Part shown: positions 34,409 to 45,965 of the stretch, one piece after another
Numbering within the stretch: the stretch's first letter is position 1
How the letters are laid out: every line of letters begins with the position of its first letter
Assembly (NCBI RefSeq): GCF_009727055.1
Contig: NC_052352.1
Span: 21,323,085-21,387,084 of the forward strand
Reading direction: 5' to 3'
Source of the DNA: Benincasa hispida
Taxonomy: Eukaryota > Streptophyta > Magnoliopsida > Cucurbitales > Cucurbitaceae
DNA length: 64,000 nucleotides
The notes under the pieces: model-generated
The model's database searches: none
Seen by the model: only the letters and a program-made list of their open reading frames with translations
Told to the model about the DNA's origin: nothing
Made by a program: the position numbers and the translations under genes

Positions 34409-35468
34409 GTAGCTGCGCTGAGATCGGCGTTGAGGTCAACGCTCTAGACTCGAGAGCACACTTTTAGTGAGCATCGCGCGCTAGTCTGGAGCATCGCAAC
34501 ACTCTGATCTTTTGTGCTTAATACATCAGCGTAGTGTGGTTGCACTTCTTACAAGCGCAGCGGCGTTCTGACACAAAATTATTTCAAAATCCTCGTTGCT
34601 TACACGATTGAGGAGGGGTTTTCATTGGAGGTTTCAACCTAAAGAAGAAAAGAGACGTTTGAACAAGGTAACCACTGTTGGAGATCTATCCAGAGCTCAA
34701 CAACGAGAGTCAAGAGATCAAGATTGCAACACAGTGATGGTAAAGGGAGTTCAATTACTTCTCAACTTTTCTACCTTGTTTTCCATGATGAATTTCTATA
34801 TTAAATTCACTTTATTTACTGCCATGAGTGGCTAATTCCCTGAATTCTAGGGTATTATTCTTATTATGAATTTATATTAAGCTGTTTGTTAGCCTTTGGA
34901 TCAATAATTGATGATTGGATTTTAATCTCTCTGTGCAATTTCCTTTGTTTGATTGGCCATTAAACAATTGTGTTTTAGGTTGAAATTTCTGTTTGTGAAA
35001 GAGAATTTCTGTCGGATCTGAGTGATTAAACTGTTATTTGCTAATGAAAAGAATGATTAGATAATAATAGAAGTTGAAATTGAAAAGTCTCAATGTAGCA
35101 TTGGTGTAACCATTAGGGAGAAATTCGAATTGGTATATTCATGCAATAACGGATTGAGCTTGCCAAAGAATATCATGAATTTAAACTTATAGGCTTATTC
35201 AATCTAATTAATTTATTCATTTGCAAATGATGGTTAGAAATTCATTGCGAAACGACACCCTAGAATTGTTTTCCCATTGAACTGGTAGATTAATTTTCTT
35301 GTTTTAAATAGCTTCAACAACAAACCTTCTTTGTCGATTATCCAAATAAAATTAGCTAGTATATCACAATAGCTAACCACAAATTCTTCAACACCAATCT
35401 CTAAGGACGATACCCCATTCAGTATTTATTGCTGCGATATGTACACTTAAGTGACCTATCAAGTTTTT
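34409..35468 (+). repeat. 3' LTR of the Athila-type element (start missing)
   Basis: Aligns with 13705-14737; the first roughly 225 bp of the LTR are missing, their place being taken by X4. Ends ATCAAGTTTTT, then GCACC. Confidence 0.85.
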
Positions 35469-35473
35469 GCACC
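35469..35473. repeat. Target-site duplication GCACC (right copy)
   Basis: Matches 13476-13480. The Sirevirus frame continues from here on the minus strand. Confidence 0.85.
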
Positions 35474-35900
35474 CAATATTCATCCACCAAGACTTCCTTG
35501 ACATTTTCTGGTTTAGTTTTAGAAGTAAAACACAAATTCCTTATCATTTCCAAATAGTTTACTTTGTTTTCTTTCGAGTGGACACCCTTTCTTCAAGATT
35601 CCCAATGATATTTCTGTAGGGATGATTTTTGCTCACTCTGATAGAAGGATGCTTTTTACGAGTGTCAACTGCTTCTGACATTGTCTCACAGTTCTCAACC
35701 TATTGTTCATGGTTCATGTCAGAGGACATATTATCAACATCTTTATTGACAAGTGGAGACATACAATTTTCTTCTTCCTCAGACACAGGAGTTGGCAGAT
35801 CTACAGTATCATCAATCACCACATTTATTGATTGCATCACGCATTGAGTGCGTTTGTTGTACACACGGTTGGCTTGACTATGAAAAATACCTTCATCATA
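35474..35900 (-). pseudogene. Sirevirus integrase-RT linker (broken)
   Basis: Acidic, Ser/Thr/Pro-rich minus-strand reading without conserved catalytic boxes, as is usual between copia integrase and RT. It ends in a DEYW word that continues in the RT part across the Athila insertion. Plus-strand frames at 35629-36007 are shadows. Confidence 0.6.
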
Positions 35901-36700
35901 TTTTGAGTCTCAATTCCTCCTCAATTCCTTATCCACCAAGATATACAGGTACTATTGAATATATTACAATATTTAACATTTGGTTTTCTTCCCTCCATAT
36001 TTCATAATTCATGCAAGAGGTGTCGGGACGAAAAGCAACTTTTTTGTGAATGTGACATGTTGTGTTGATAGCTTCAACCCATAAGTGAACAGGCAGTTGT
36101 TACACATGTAACATGGCTCTAGCCATCTCTAGAAGGGTGTGATTCTCTCTTTCTACAATTCTTGCTTGTTGAGGAGTAATGGAAGAAGAAAATTCATGAT
36201 GTATACTGCACAACTATAGAAATCTACAAAGTGAGAATTCTCAAATTCCCAATCGTGGTCATTCCTGATCAGGACAATATACACATTTGTTTCTCGTTGA
36301 AGTTCAATACAGAGAGTTTGATGCATAGTAAAAGTTTCAAATTTTTCACGAAGAAAACAAATCTAAGTGTACCTGGAGAAATCATCAACACAAACCAGAA
36401 CATACCTTTTTCCACCTAAGCTTTTAGATCATATAGGACCCATCAGATCCTAGTGTAGAGTTCTAAGATGTGACTTGTGATAGCGTGAGAATTTGCTTTG
36501 TGAGAGACATGTGTTTGTTTGCCTACCTGGCAGGCTCCACAAACAGTACCATTTGTGTCTGCAATGGGGGAATATCTTTGATGGCATCCTTTGGAATAGC
36601 CTTTTTGATTATATTGTCTCATCTCGGCGAGAAAGATTGCAAACCTGAAATGATTCATTAGGAGACCACAAATAACAATTATTAGATGAGCGAGTATATG
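35901..36700 (-). pseudogene. Sirevirus integrase (broken)
   Basis: An open minus-strand piece at 36443-36658 carries the end of the zinc-binding box (VCGACQVGKQTHVSHK). The catalytic core follows: DLMGP (about 36435), VDDFSRYT (about 36385), an RNDHDWEFEN segment in place of the usual R-x-DHGxEF, and an SITPQQ-like stretch with its glutamate (about 36170). Several stops and frameshifts split it. Confidence 0.75.
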
Positions 36701-37060
36701 TCATAACAAGAGTATCATTGTCTGTGACAATACACTAGTCCTTAACAAAATTCACATTCATGCTCTGATCACACAACTGGTTGATTCTGATCAGATTTGT
36801 AGTGAGTCCTTCAATTAACATCACATCATTGAGTGAAGGAAGACCAAGGTAGTTTTATTTACCTTTTCCTATTATGTTCTATTATGTTTCCTATACCTTC
36901 ATCTCCAAAAGTGACACGCCTTGATCTTATAGCTTTTAGATCAGAAATATAGTTTCTCTTCGTTCATATGACGTAAGCTGCCACTATTAAAAAAACCAAT
37001 CACCCTTGGCAGAAAATCTGTTGGATGTTAAGACAACATTGCACTTGCCCAGTGTATTTT
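36701..37060 (-). pseudogene. Sirevirus protease region (broken)
   Basis: FNSGSLRHM (active-site codons at about 36980-36991) stands where copia proteases have FDSG(C/A)SRHM. The catalytic aspartate is now asparagine. Stops surround it. Confidence 0.6.
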
Positions 37061-38132
37061 TAACTCTCTATTCCTATTTGATTCGAGGCTCCTTTCATGA
37101 ACTGTTTCTAAACTTATGGGATACATTTTTTGTGCAAGCACAAACCTAAGAAAATTTATAGGCTAAATAATAAAAAGGTCGTTTATGACCCCATTTACCA
37201 TAATAATGATAAATCCACCTCTAGTTGTAGGATCTACTACTCTGCCAATTCAGATTACTAGGGAGGATTTCAAAAAGTTATCAAATTCAAGATCCTGAGC
37301 TTTTACAAACTCTATTTTCTGCTGTCGTTTATGCTAATACTATTGATTCTACTTGTTCTCTCTTTTAGTAAATCCAAGACCAGAAATGTCTCCTTCAGCT
37401 TCTTTAGTTAGGATTTTGTCTAGAGTCCCAATGCTTGAATTTAACGTTCTCACATTCTTGCAAACAGATTCCTTTTTAGCTTTCCCTTGGTTCAACTCGT
37501 GCTTAAAGTCAGCTATGGTGGACACAGTCTATGATTATCTGTCTGTAAGGTTTTAACTCTTTCTTTTTTACATCAAGCATTTTCACATCCTCCTGCTATT
37601 TGTTGAAAAGAGCTCGATGTGACATATCAGAGGACTCAGACAAGTGTTCACATCGTCACTTCCTATAAAAACACCATGCTTTGGATAGTCATTTGAAAAA
37701 ATGTCAAAGAATATGTTACCGATAAGAGTCTTGACATCTTTACTAGAATCACTCTCATCAGTTCTTCATCATATAGAGTCAACACATAACTTCTATTGTC
37801 TCTTTAAAAATATTTGACACAACTTGTAAATGTTCATACCCTTCACACTCTCTACATTTAACACACTTTTCTTTGTTTACATAATTTTGACTTACATTCT
37901 AATCATTTTCCTTCTTCCAATTATGAGGTTTTAATGGCCTAGCAAAGGATATAATTCCAGATTTATCATTACGCGTGCTATTACCAAATATTCTCTTAAA
38001 GCATTTGAGAACACGATTGAAATGCTTGGAGAGCAAGGCATTAGATTCAACCAAATAATTTTCAGGTTCTCTATTGGATTCGTTTTTCATCTCTTCAATA
38101 GCGGATTGCAAGGCAATACCCTTGTTCTTTTT
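37061..38132 (-). pseudogene. Sirevirus gag, C-terminal half (broken)
   Basis: Minus-strand pieces: ALQSAIEEMKNESNREPENY and LLSKHFNRVLKCFKR (37899-38111), a degenerate zinc knuckle KCVKCRECEGYEHLQVV whose last cysteine is Ser (about 37830-37880), and an LNSSIGTLDKIL segment (about 37430). The composite block 38133-45965 splits it from the gag start. Confidence 0.7.
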
Positions 38133-39459
38133 TATTGGGGTTAATGCCCTAAACCTTATAGGGTCCTGTAGTTTGTAATTGTATTGTACAAACTTTTTAT
38201 TTATTTAATAAAATATGAGATGTTTTATTTGACATTTAGTAGCATTAAACCCACAAACCAATAAACTAACATCCAAGGTTATCATCTATAACTTAAAAAT
38301 GTATGTAAAGACATACAGATGGATCAACCTAAATAGTCTATAGTAGATGGATAAGGCTGGATACCTTATTCGATTAACACTACTTATGACCCACTTTGTA
38401 GATGTTACAATTGTTGTAAAGTGCCATAAATGATCTAATCCTGATCATTCATGTGGAGATATGTGAGCGGGGGTATTTTATACAAAGGAGTTTGTATAAG
38501 ACCAAACCATCAAATGAATAGTCTAATTATATAACACCGTTCATAATAGAGACTTACATTTCACCAGGATGACCATAGTGACATGATTTGAATCCTTAAT
38601 GAGTTGTGAACTCTTGCCTATGAAGGTGGTCTTTTGATTTGTATGGGTGAGAGTAGCCAGATCGCCGACTCAATATGTCTACCATTTTGAGGATTCGTCT
38701 GATTGGGGAGCGGGGAACATAGCTACACAAGAAGGAATTCACTCCTTCCTCAATTTCGAGGTAAGTAGATAAATTGCTCCCTTAAGGGCTGATTCCGGGG
38801 CTTGAACAATATGGTGCCACACCCTCTCCTGACCCGAGAAAGATTTGATCATAATTGGACTATGACTCATTAGATGTATCAATGGTACTTAAGGAGTTAG
38901 ATGTAATTACAGGGACAAAATGATAATTTTGGCCTAGTTGTACTTACGAGCAATTTGGGAAGATTCATCACACTATTTGCTTGTTATATCCAATGGACAC
39001 AGAAATATATGTGTAGTGCGAAGAGTGCAACTGTTAGTCTTTAGTGGAGTGCCCGACAGCTAATCGAGGTTGAAAATCTAATTAGAAGAGTTTAATTAAT
39101 TATTCATGAACCATTGGAGCTTCAATCTACTGGTTCTTAAGGCCTCCTCTGTAGCTCAACAGGGATTAGATGAGAATCAATTTTGGATTAATTTGAATTG
39201 TTCAAATTAATTGAGGAAATTAGTTATATGTGATATAATTAATTTTTTATAATTACATATGTTATAATTACTATAATGTATATGATACATTATAATATAA
39301 AGTTTATTTGAAAGGAAATAAATATTTGAATATGATTCAAATATTAATTATGTGAATTGGATTCATATAATTGAATTTAATATAAATGGGATTGATATTA
39401 AATACCATTGATGAGAGAACTAAGGTATATTGTATATGATACAATATTAAACTATAGGT
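38133..39459 (+). repeat. X5 LTR, 5' part
   Basis: Starts TATTGGGGTTAATGCCCTAA and follows the X1/X3 LTR for about 1.3 kb to AAACTATAGGT, then jumps into integrase. The 3' third of the LTR, PBS, gag and protease are missing here. Confidence 0.75.
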
Positions 39460-40172
39460 CAAGGTCAAGAGTATTTTGATCTAATCGAGGTGATCAAGGT
39501 GGAGAGTATTTGGATCTAAAATTCCAAAACTATTTGATAGAATATGGAATTGTATCTCAATTTTCAGCAGTTGGTACACCTCAGTAGAATAGTGGAGAAA
39601 TCGAACCCTATTGGACATGGTTCGGTCTATAATGATTTATGCTTCCTTATTTGACTCGTTTTAGGTTATACGGTATGGCTTGCAATTTATATTTGAACTG
39701 TGTTCCATCCAAGAGTGTTATGAGAACACCTTTGAAATTATGAAATGGTTCTAAAGGTAGTTTACACCATTTCCGGATCTGGGGTTGCCCAGCACATGTG
39801 CTTGAGGGAAGTCTTAAGAAACTGGAACCTCGTTCAAAATTATGTTTATTTGTAGGCTACCCTAAAAGAATGAGAGGTGGTTACTTCTACAATCCTAAAG
39901 AAGATAAAGTGTTTGTGTCGAAAAACGTTACTTTTTTAGAAGACATAAGGGAGCATAAGCCACGCAGTAAGATTGTGTTGAATGAACTTTCCAATGAAAC
40001 TACTGAACCTTCAACAAGAGTTGTTGAAGAACCCAATACCTCAACAAGATTTGTTGAAGTTGGATCATCTATTGGGTCAAATCCACCTCAAGTGTTGAGG
40101 GAGCCTCGACATAGTGGGAGGGTTACGAATCCACCTGTTCGTTATATTTTAGAGAACACTTCTCATCTATGA
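39460..40172 (+). pseudogene. X5 integrase fragment and linker
   Basis: Begins at the SNRG..GGEYLDLKFQNYLIEYGI segment of the catalytic core, with a short duplication inside RGG. After stops (for example the TPQ-stop near 39583) an open stretch from 39798 reads LKKLEPRSKLCLFVGYPK and GGYFYNPKEDKVFVSKNVTF, ending in PRHSGRVTNPP. It is close to the corresponding part of element C. It ends at a stop exactly where the minus-strand gag begins. Confidence 0.75.
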
Positions 40173-40543
40173 ACTTTAACATAGTCTAACACTTGCTTTC
40201 TCTTCCTGAAGGTTATCTTGGGAACTGACACTATTGGTTTTGTCATCAATCCCTTTGTGCTCAAAAATCGACATTCAGACAAATCTTGCAACGAGTCCAT
40301 GATCTCACGTGCAATAACCAATATGTGAAGTCGGGCCAATGAATTAGCCTTCATCCATACCTCATATGCATTATGAACACTTCGCAGGGCATCAAGGGTC
40401 AGGACTTGAGGACATTCCTCAACCATGACAAACTCAAGGTTGTTTACCACGATATATATTTTAACGGACTCTTTCCACTGTATGAAATCAGACAAACTAG
40501 AGGCATTTAACGAAAAATCAAACATGTTCTGAAAAAGAAACAC
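40163..40543 (-). pseudogene. X6 gag, N-terminal part
   Basis: A minus-strand open frame of 126 residues contains FIQWKESVKIYIVVNNLEFV, VEECPQVLT and AREIMDSLQDL, matching the start of copia gag as in element C (VDD.RFVLMEE.P and TAREIMASLQEM). The frame then loses similarity. A start upstream is possible. The zinc knuckle is absent; the sequence breaks into plus-strand X5. Confidence 0.7.
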
Positions 40544-42235
40544 ATTGAGCTATGTTAGGTTTTAAGCAAATACTCGTTGAAAAACATACAACATCCAATA
40601 CGGTTTAGCAAAACTAAGATGAACCCCATGTGACATTTAGTTTTGCAATGAAACTTCAAAGATTTAGAACAAAAGCCGTCGAAGGGTGGTCAATTTATCT
40701 CTCCTATGAATTGAGACATTATCAACCAGCCATTAATATCAAAACAACTCTTGCTCCTATAACGACTAGCTATCATTAATTTGATCAAGAAATCATTAAC
40801 TTACTTAACAATTTTTCGTAAGTGTGATACGTCATTTTAGGCTCTAGAGTTTTACCCTAAGCAGCCAATCCAAAGGCAAAAAATTGATTGGGGCAAAAAC
40901 TAAAGTGACTCTATCCATTTCTAGAGTTCACCTTGATATTGACCAATTGCAAAAAATCCATCCAAAAGGAGACGCTCCCAGGGCGCCACGATGGAGTGCA
41001 AGAATGATCTTATGGTGTGAACCAATGAAGGAGACCGCATGACATATCTACACACACCCTTCACCCATTTACTATAAACACTCTCTCCGCCCACCTTGAT
41101 ATTGACTAATGAAAACACCATCTGAAGGGAGATGCTCCCAGGGCACCACGAGGCCTAGCATGAATTTCACAACGTGAACATTCAGAGAGAAATGTGAGTG
41201 GAATCATTGACATATCATATATATCTCTTCATCCACTGAGTATTTTATAACCTAGGGTTTAGTTTACTTAGAAAAAACATGGTTAAGAATTTTAACTAAG
41301 TGACTTTTTAGGTTTGCCCAAGAGTAACTTTTACCTTGGATAGTTGAACAACTTTTGATCATCATCTATTAAACTCTTTAACAGAGACTTTGATCAACTG
41401 TCATATGCTTGCAAAAGATCTACCTAATTCACCTTTTCAAGTAGGTTCCCAGGTAGGGGTGTTCCATTTCTGTCAGCTTAAGTACCCCAGCCTAGATAGA
41501 ACCCACCTTAGACAAAAGGTCTCTTATAGATAGATTTAATACAATTTTAATCTTTTATGCCAATCAATTTAATCCTATTAAACCAATTCAAAAAGATTAA
41601 ACTAGGTTGCTAATCCTATTAGAATCTTGAACTTAGATCTATCTCAATCCAATATAAAAACCCTTTTAAAACATGAGTTCACCTAAGTCCGCATGCAACT
41701 CTTTTTTTATTGATTTTGGTTCTAATTTTCATTATAACAATTATAACAGAAACAACCAAAACCAATCCATAACGCGAAACAAACACATACAAGGCATTCA
41801 TAACTTTTACAAAGTAGCCTAAGTGTCATGCTCCATGCATTGTTCATTCATTGCTACTTTTATATAACACTTATACAACCAAGCAATGAACCAAGAAAAC
41901 ATGCTTCCATTCACCCTTATACTATTACGCTTATAATATAAAGATGATGCATGAATATGCTTTATGCATGCATAAATATCACTTTTATATTTCATGATGC
42001 ATGCGCATGCTTTTTTGTAATTTCATCATGTCATATTATAACACTTATAATACATGATGCATGAATAATTGCATAACCTAAGGTGGGTTTCAAAACTATA
42101 TGTCCACTATGACATATAAACCAACATATATCTCATGTATATTAAACAAAAGTTGATGAACCGGGATAATTTGCCTCAAAATCCTAAAAAACAAAGCTAA
42201 TTATTACAAATAGCAAAGAGTCTATGGTTCAAATA
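40544..42235 (-). other. X6 untranslated leader
   Basis: Non-coding leader between array and gag. It has two GGGAGC(A/G)TCTCC repeats (about 40970 and 41130) and the conserved GTAAATGGGTGAAGG stretch shared with the C leader. The short minus-strand frame at 40921-41121 is judged spurious. Confidence 0.6.
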
Positions 42236-42780
42236 GGCGAATCGGGTCTTGAACCGTCCAGATGAAACAACGTGTCTCCTTTGATCGTGTACCAACTCCG
42301 AGTGATTGCTTACACGAAAGAGTAAACGCTTCCTGAGCTAAACGATCGTGTACCTTGACTATGCGATGAAGCATGAGGCACGCGATCATGCAACGCGCAA
42401 CGTACAATGCAAGCCTTAAACGATCATCTAAATGACAATGATGCGGTGAAGCACAATTGTCTAAACAATTGCTAAGCAAGCGCCAAAGTATCGTATACCG
42501 CATGATCGTGTAGTCAGTGACTATGCGATGAGGTATGTTAACTACACGATCATTTAGTGCACGCGCCTTTTATTAAACGATGAGCATCAAATGCTCCCAC
42601 TCGATCGTTTACCTCCAGCACCCACGCGATCGAGCAACCAACGCTACACGATAGAGAAAATACTTTACCCCAATTAGCTAAACGATCGTTTATTAATTAC
42701 TACACGATTGCGTAGAAAAATCTACACGATCGTTTAGCTAAATCCCAACGATCGCTTACCTTAGGCTACACGATACGGCC
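42236..42780 (-). repeat. CGATCG-type array in the X6 leader
   Basis: Reverse-oriented copy of the arrays at 10480 and 20555: TAAACGATCGTTTA (a perfect 14-bp palindrome) and CTACACGATCGTTTAG recur, with degenerate units between. Confidence 0.75.
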
Positions 42781-43084
42781 AACTCTTGGTCTTCTTCCTC
42801 GTAGAGAAACGCATCTCCATGCTTCGAAACTTCATCACAAACGACTCAACAAACTCAAATACTTTGAAGACTCGATTGATTGCTATGCCCAAAAACGCAG
42901 GGGCCCTTACAAATTAACACTTTGTAACTTTAAAGAAAGCTTTAAACAGAGGCAATTAACCCGTAAACATTCATCAACAACCATCCACAAACGCATTTAA
43001 CACTTAAATGCAATGCAGAAAACCCACCACGATAGTAAAAAAAGTTTAAAACAAAAGTGAATTTTGGAATATCAGAACAACCTA

Positions 43085-43096
43085 GTTCTAATACCA
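43085..43096 (-). other. PBS of X6
   Basis: The minus strand reads TGGTATTAGAAC, two mismatches from TGGTATCAGAGC, next to the LTR end at 43099. Confidence 0.65.
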
Positions 43097-43098
43097 AT

Positions 43099-44048
43099 TG
43101 AAGGAAATCAGACATGAGGATTTCCATGAGTAGCGGAATGATTGTTCCAAATTCCATTCGAAATTGAACATAAACAATTACAGTCACAAAACGAAAACTA
43201 ACAGGTCATGCAACAACTAGAAATTACAACTTGCTTTAAGATAATCAAGGGATAGAGTATCATACTTTTGAAGACTTATTCTTCAAACTCCCTCGATCAC
43301 TCTAATGTGTCCAAGAACAGCACCTCAGCCTTCGAACACAACAACCAAAACAACAGTATGCTCACAACAAACACGAACCTAATGAACGACCTCCAAAACC
43401 TTAAATCAATCAAGTTGAATGAGGACACCACCACAATGGTTACCTTGGTATTCTCGGTGTGAGAATCCAAAAGTTGTGGGCTCTGTATGAACTTGGTTAG
43501 AGGAGGAGACTAGAGGAAAAGCAATCGTGTAGACGACTGAGCAAGTAGGGGATGACATATTCTATCGTATAGACGGTCTGTTCAATCGTGTAGAACATGG
43601 CAGCCTATCATATAGACAATGCCACACAATTGTTTAGCTACGACCAGCTGAGTGAACTATCGTATAGTGACACTCCACGATCGTTTAGCCTCTCTATGAG
43701 CTATCGCTTAGTGAAACCATTTCATTTGATAGCATTCTCCGTGAGTTTCTTTCCAAATCAAGTAACTTCTAATTTTAGGAAAACATTTTTCCTTTTATCT
43801 CATGGTTACCATAAAACCACTAATAATCTCCCACTCAATTGGTTATTAGAGAAAAAAGACATAATTATCTAATAATTAATACTATTATAAATAAATACGA
43901 TAACCAACTTATCATATTATATTTATAACCTATAGTTTTAATATTTTATCTCATGAAACATATAAACCATAGTTCTTTTTCTATTTTATGGTACTTAATA
44001 TAAATCATATTTACATTAATCCTCCATTTGATGTATCTCATATATGAC
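43099..44048 (-). repeat. X6 LTR, 3' part, truncated at the adapter
   Basis: Minus-strand LTR end (CCTTCA at 43099-43104) with a CGATCG-type array at about 43500-43730 and the AT-rich part matching 19330-19480 of X3. It stops abruptly at the adapter in mid-LTR. The open frames 43268-43462 and 43597-43872 are LTR sequence. Confidence 0.75.
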
Positions 44049-44086
44049 CTGTCTCTTATACACATCTAGATGTGTATAAGAGACAG
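44049..44086. other. Nextera mate-pair junction adapter (artifact)
   Basis: CTGTCTCTTATACACATCT is followed at once by its reverse complement AGATGTGTATAAGAGACAG: two 19-bp Tn5 mosaic ends head to head, 38 bp, no mismatch. This is the circularisation junction adapter of Nextera mate-pair libraries, not plant DNA. It marks an artificial join between a minus-strand and a plus-strand LTR piece. A predicted frame beginning MCIRDR at 44070 is translated adapter. Confidence 0.98.
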
Positions 44087-44798
44087 GGTTAGTGGGGCAG
44101 CGTCGGTTATTGTAACCGATGAAATAAAAATGAAATTATTTCATTTTGAATCGTTCGTTCAATCGCCCGTCCAAAAAGAAATAGAGAGAACGCGCGTTGG
44201 TATAAAAGAAAACGATCGCTTAAGAATTTCAAGAGCCTATACGATAGTCCTCTCCGCCTAAACGATCATCCTCCTCATGCCTAAACGATTGCACCTAGTT
44301 CCTACACGATAATGATCGTTCAGTAAAACCTACACAATCGTGTAGTGTCTCCTAAACGATAAGCATCGTGTTACGCGATAGCGCCTTTTTCCCTTCTACT
44401 TACTTATCGTCCACACGATCCGTGCTTCCTCCTTCCTCTACCAAATTCACCAAAGACCACGTTTTGGGTTCTCACTCCGAGAATACCCGAGGCTCTTTTT
44501 TAGTGGTGTCGTCCCCGCGGCGTTCATGTTCGTGCGGTTGTTCGTGTTGCTATAGTCGACGCTGCTGCTGGCCGTTGGTTGATCGGGTGGAGGGTTCCCT
44601 TACATTGAGTTTCGAAGATTGAAGATTGTCTTCAACTGGTATGGCACTCTCTCCCTTGTTATATCTTGTTCATAGCATGTCGTTAATTAAGTTTTGTTTG
44701 CATAACTGTTCGTATGAATGTATACTATGTATTTCGGTCATAGTGAGATCGGAGGGATCCGAACGCGCTCATGGAACTCTTGGGTAAGAGATCCTTCA
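44087..44798 (+). repeat. X7 LTR, 3' part
   Basis: Aligns with 9396-10169 of X1, from GGTTATTGTAACCGATGA-like sequence to GATCCTTCA. It has the CGATCG-type array, cores at about 44213, 44242, 44263, 44286, 44307, 44335, 44357 and 44376. No PBS follows; it runs into another LTR fragment. Confidence 0.75.
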
Positions 44799-45965
44799 GT
44801 TTGGTCATAGTTGGACTATGACTTATTGTTCATTGGATAGATCAGTGATATTTAAGGACTTAGATGTAACTATAGGGGTAAAACCATAATTTTGGCCTAG
44901 TTGTACTTACGAGCAATTTATGAAAGGTCATCGCACTATTGACTGGTTATATCCAATGGACACAGAAATATATATGTAGTGCGAAGAGTGCAATTGTCGA
45001 TCTTTAGTGGAGTGCTTGACAGTTAATGGATATTAAATAATCTATTTAAAGGAGTTTAATTAATTATTCAAGTACCATTAGAGCTTCAATCTACAGGTCT
45101 ATGAGGTCCCCTCTATAGCTCAACAGGGATTAAATGAGAATCGATTTTGGATTAATTTGAGTTTTTGAAATTAATTGAGGGAATTAATTATATTTGATAT
45201 AATTATTTTTTCATAGTTATATATGATATAGTTATTATAATGTATATGATACATTATAATATAAAGTTTATTTGATAGGAAATAAATATTTGAATATGAT
45301 CCAAATATTAATTATGTGAATTGGATTCATATAATTGAATTTAATATAAATGGAATTTCTATTAAATACCATTGATAAGAGAATTAAAACTATAGGTTAT
45401 ATTGTATATGATATAATATTAAACGGTTATATGTTATATATGATATTAATTTTGAATTTTGAATTTTAGGAGGGAAATAACACCCCTTCCCTAATCTCTC
45501 TCAACTCACTACGTGTGAGGGTGGTTGGTTTTTTTAGTGGTGGAATGTGTCTTCTTCTACATAGAAAAAGAAAAAAATCTTAGGGTGTGACTGACAAATT
45601 TTGTTTTATTTATTTGTTTTTTTCAGAACTCAATCTCTCCCTCTCTTCCAATTTTTCCAAGAGTCGACAACTCCTTGGATTCTCATCTCAAAGAATATAG
45701 AGTTAATTTTCGTTGTGGTGGCCATTTGGAGATCAAATTGGATTGTGATCAATTTGTAAGAGGAGGCATTCCACGTGAAGAAGATTGCTTTTCAAAGGTA
45801 AGGGTTTCATGAAACCTTTTCTTCTTCTTCTTCTTCTTCTTCTTCTTCTTCTTTTAATAGCATGATGTAAATTAACTTTTGTATGCATAATGTATTCTGT
45901 AATTTGCATTTTATGAAATAATTGAAATCGGGACCGATCCACGTTTCCACTCAAAACCTTCACAG
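44799..45965 (+). repeat. X5 LTR, 3' part (possible 3' LTR)
   Basis: From GTTTGGTCATAGTTGGAC it aligns with 38845-39459, then continues to an LTR end CAAAACCTTCA before Sirevirus gag resumes. This end lacks the CGATCG array. Confidence 0.7.
45819..45855. repeat. (TTC)n microsatellite
   Basis: About 12 TTC units in the LTR; it explains the poly-Arg run of the minus-strand frame at 45733-45993. Confidence 0.9.

Larger units (their letters stand above)
13481..35468 (+). mobile_element. Athila-type Ty3/gypsy retrotransposon inserted in the Sirevirus
   Basis: LTRs at 13481-14737 and 34409-35468 (the latter lacking its first part), the GCACC duplication, a degenerate tRNA-Asp-type PBS, Athila gag and protease pieces, and the typical 3' non-coding region. 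Removing the element and one GCACC lets the Sirevirus frame run from linker into RT, which confirms the borders. No RT, RNase H or integrase of this element is found, so it lost most of pol. X2, X3, C and X4 inserted into it or abut it. Confidence 0.85.
38133..45965. mobile_element. Composite block of X-family copia pieces in Sirevirus gag
   Basis: From left to right: a plus-strand LTR start (38133-39459), plus-strand integrase (about 39460-40172), minus-strand gag, leader, PBS and LTR of another copy (40163-44048), a sequencing adapter (44049-44086), a plus-strand LTR end (44087-44798), and another plus-strand LTR end (44799-45965). The outer pieces may be 5' and 3' LTR of one element, X5. 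The inner order is unreliable because of the adapter. Confidence 0.6.

Noticed and set aside
44070..44261. Open frame starting MCIRDR
   Set aside because: Its start is translated Nextera adapter and the rest is LTR sequence.
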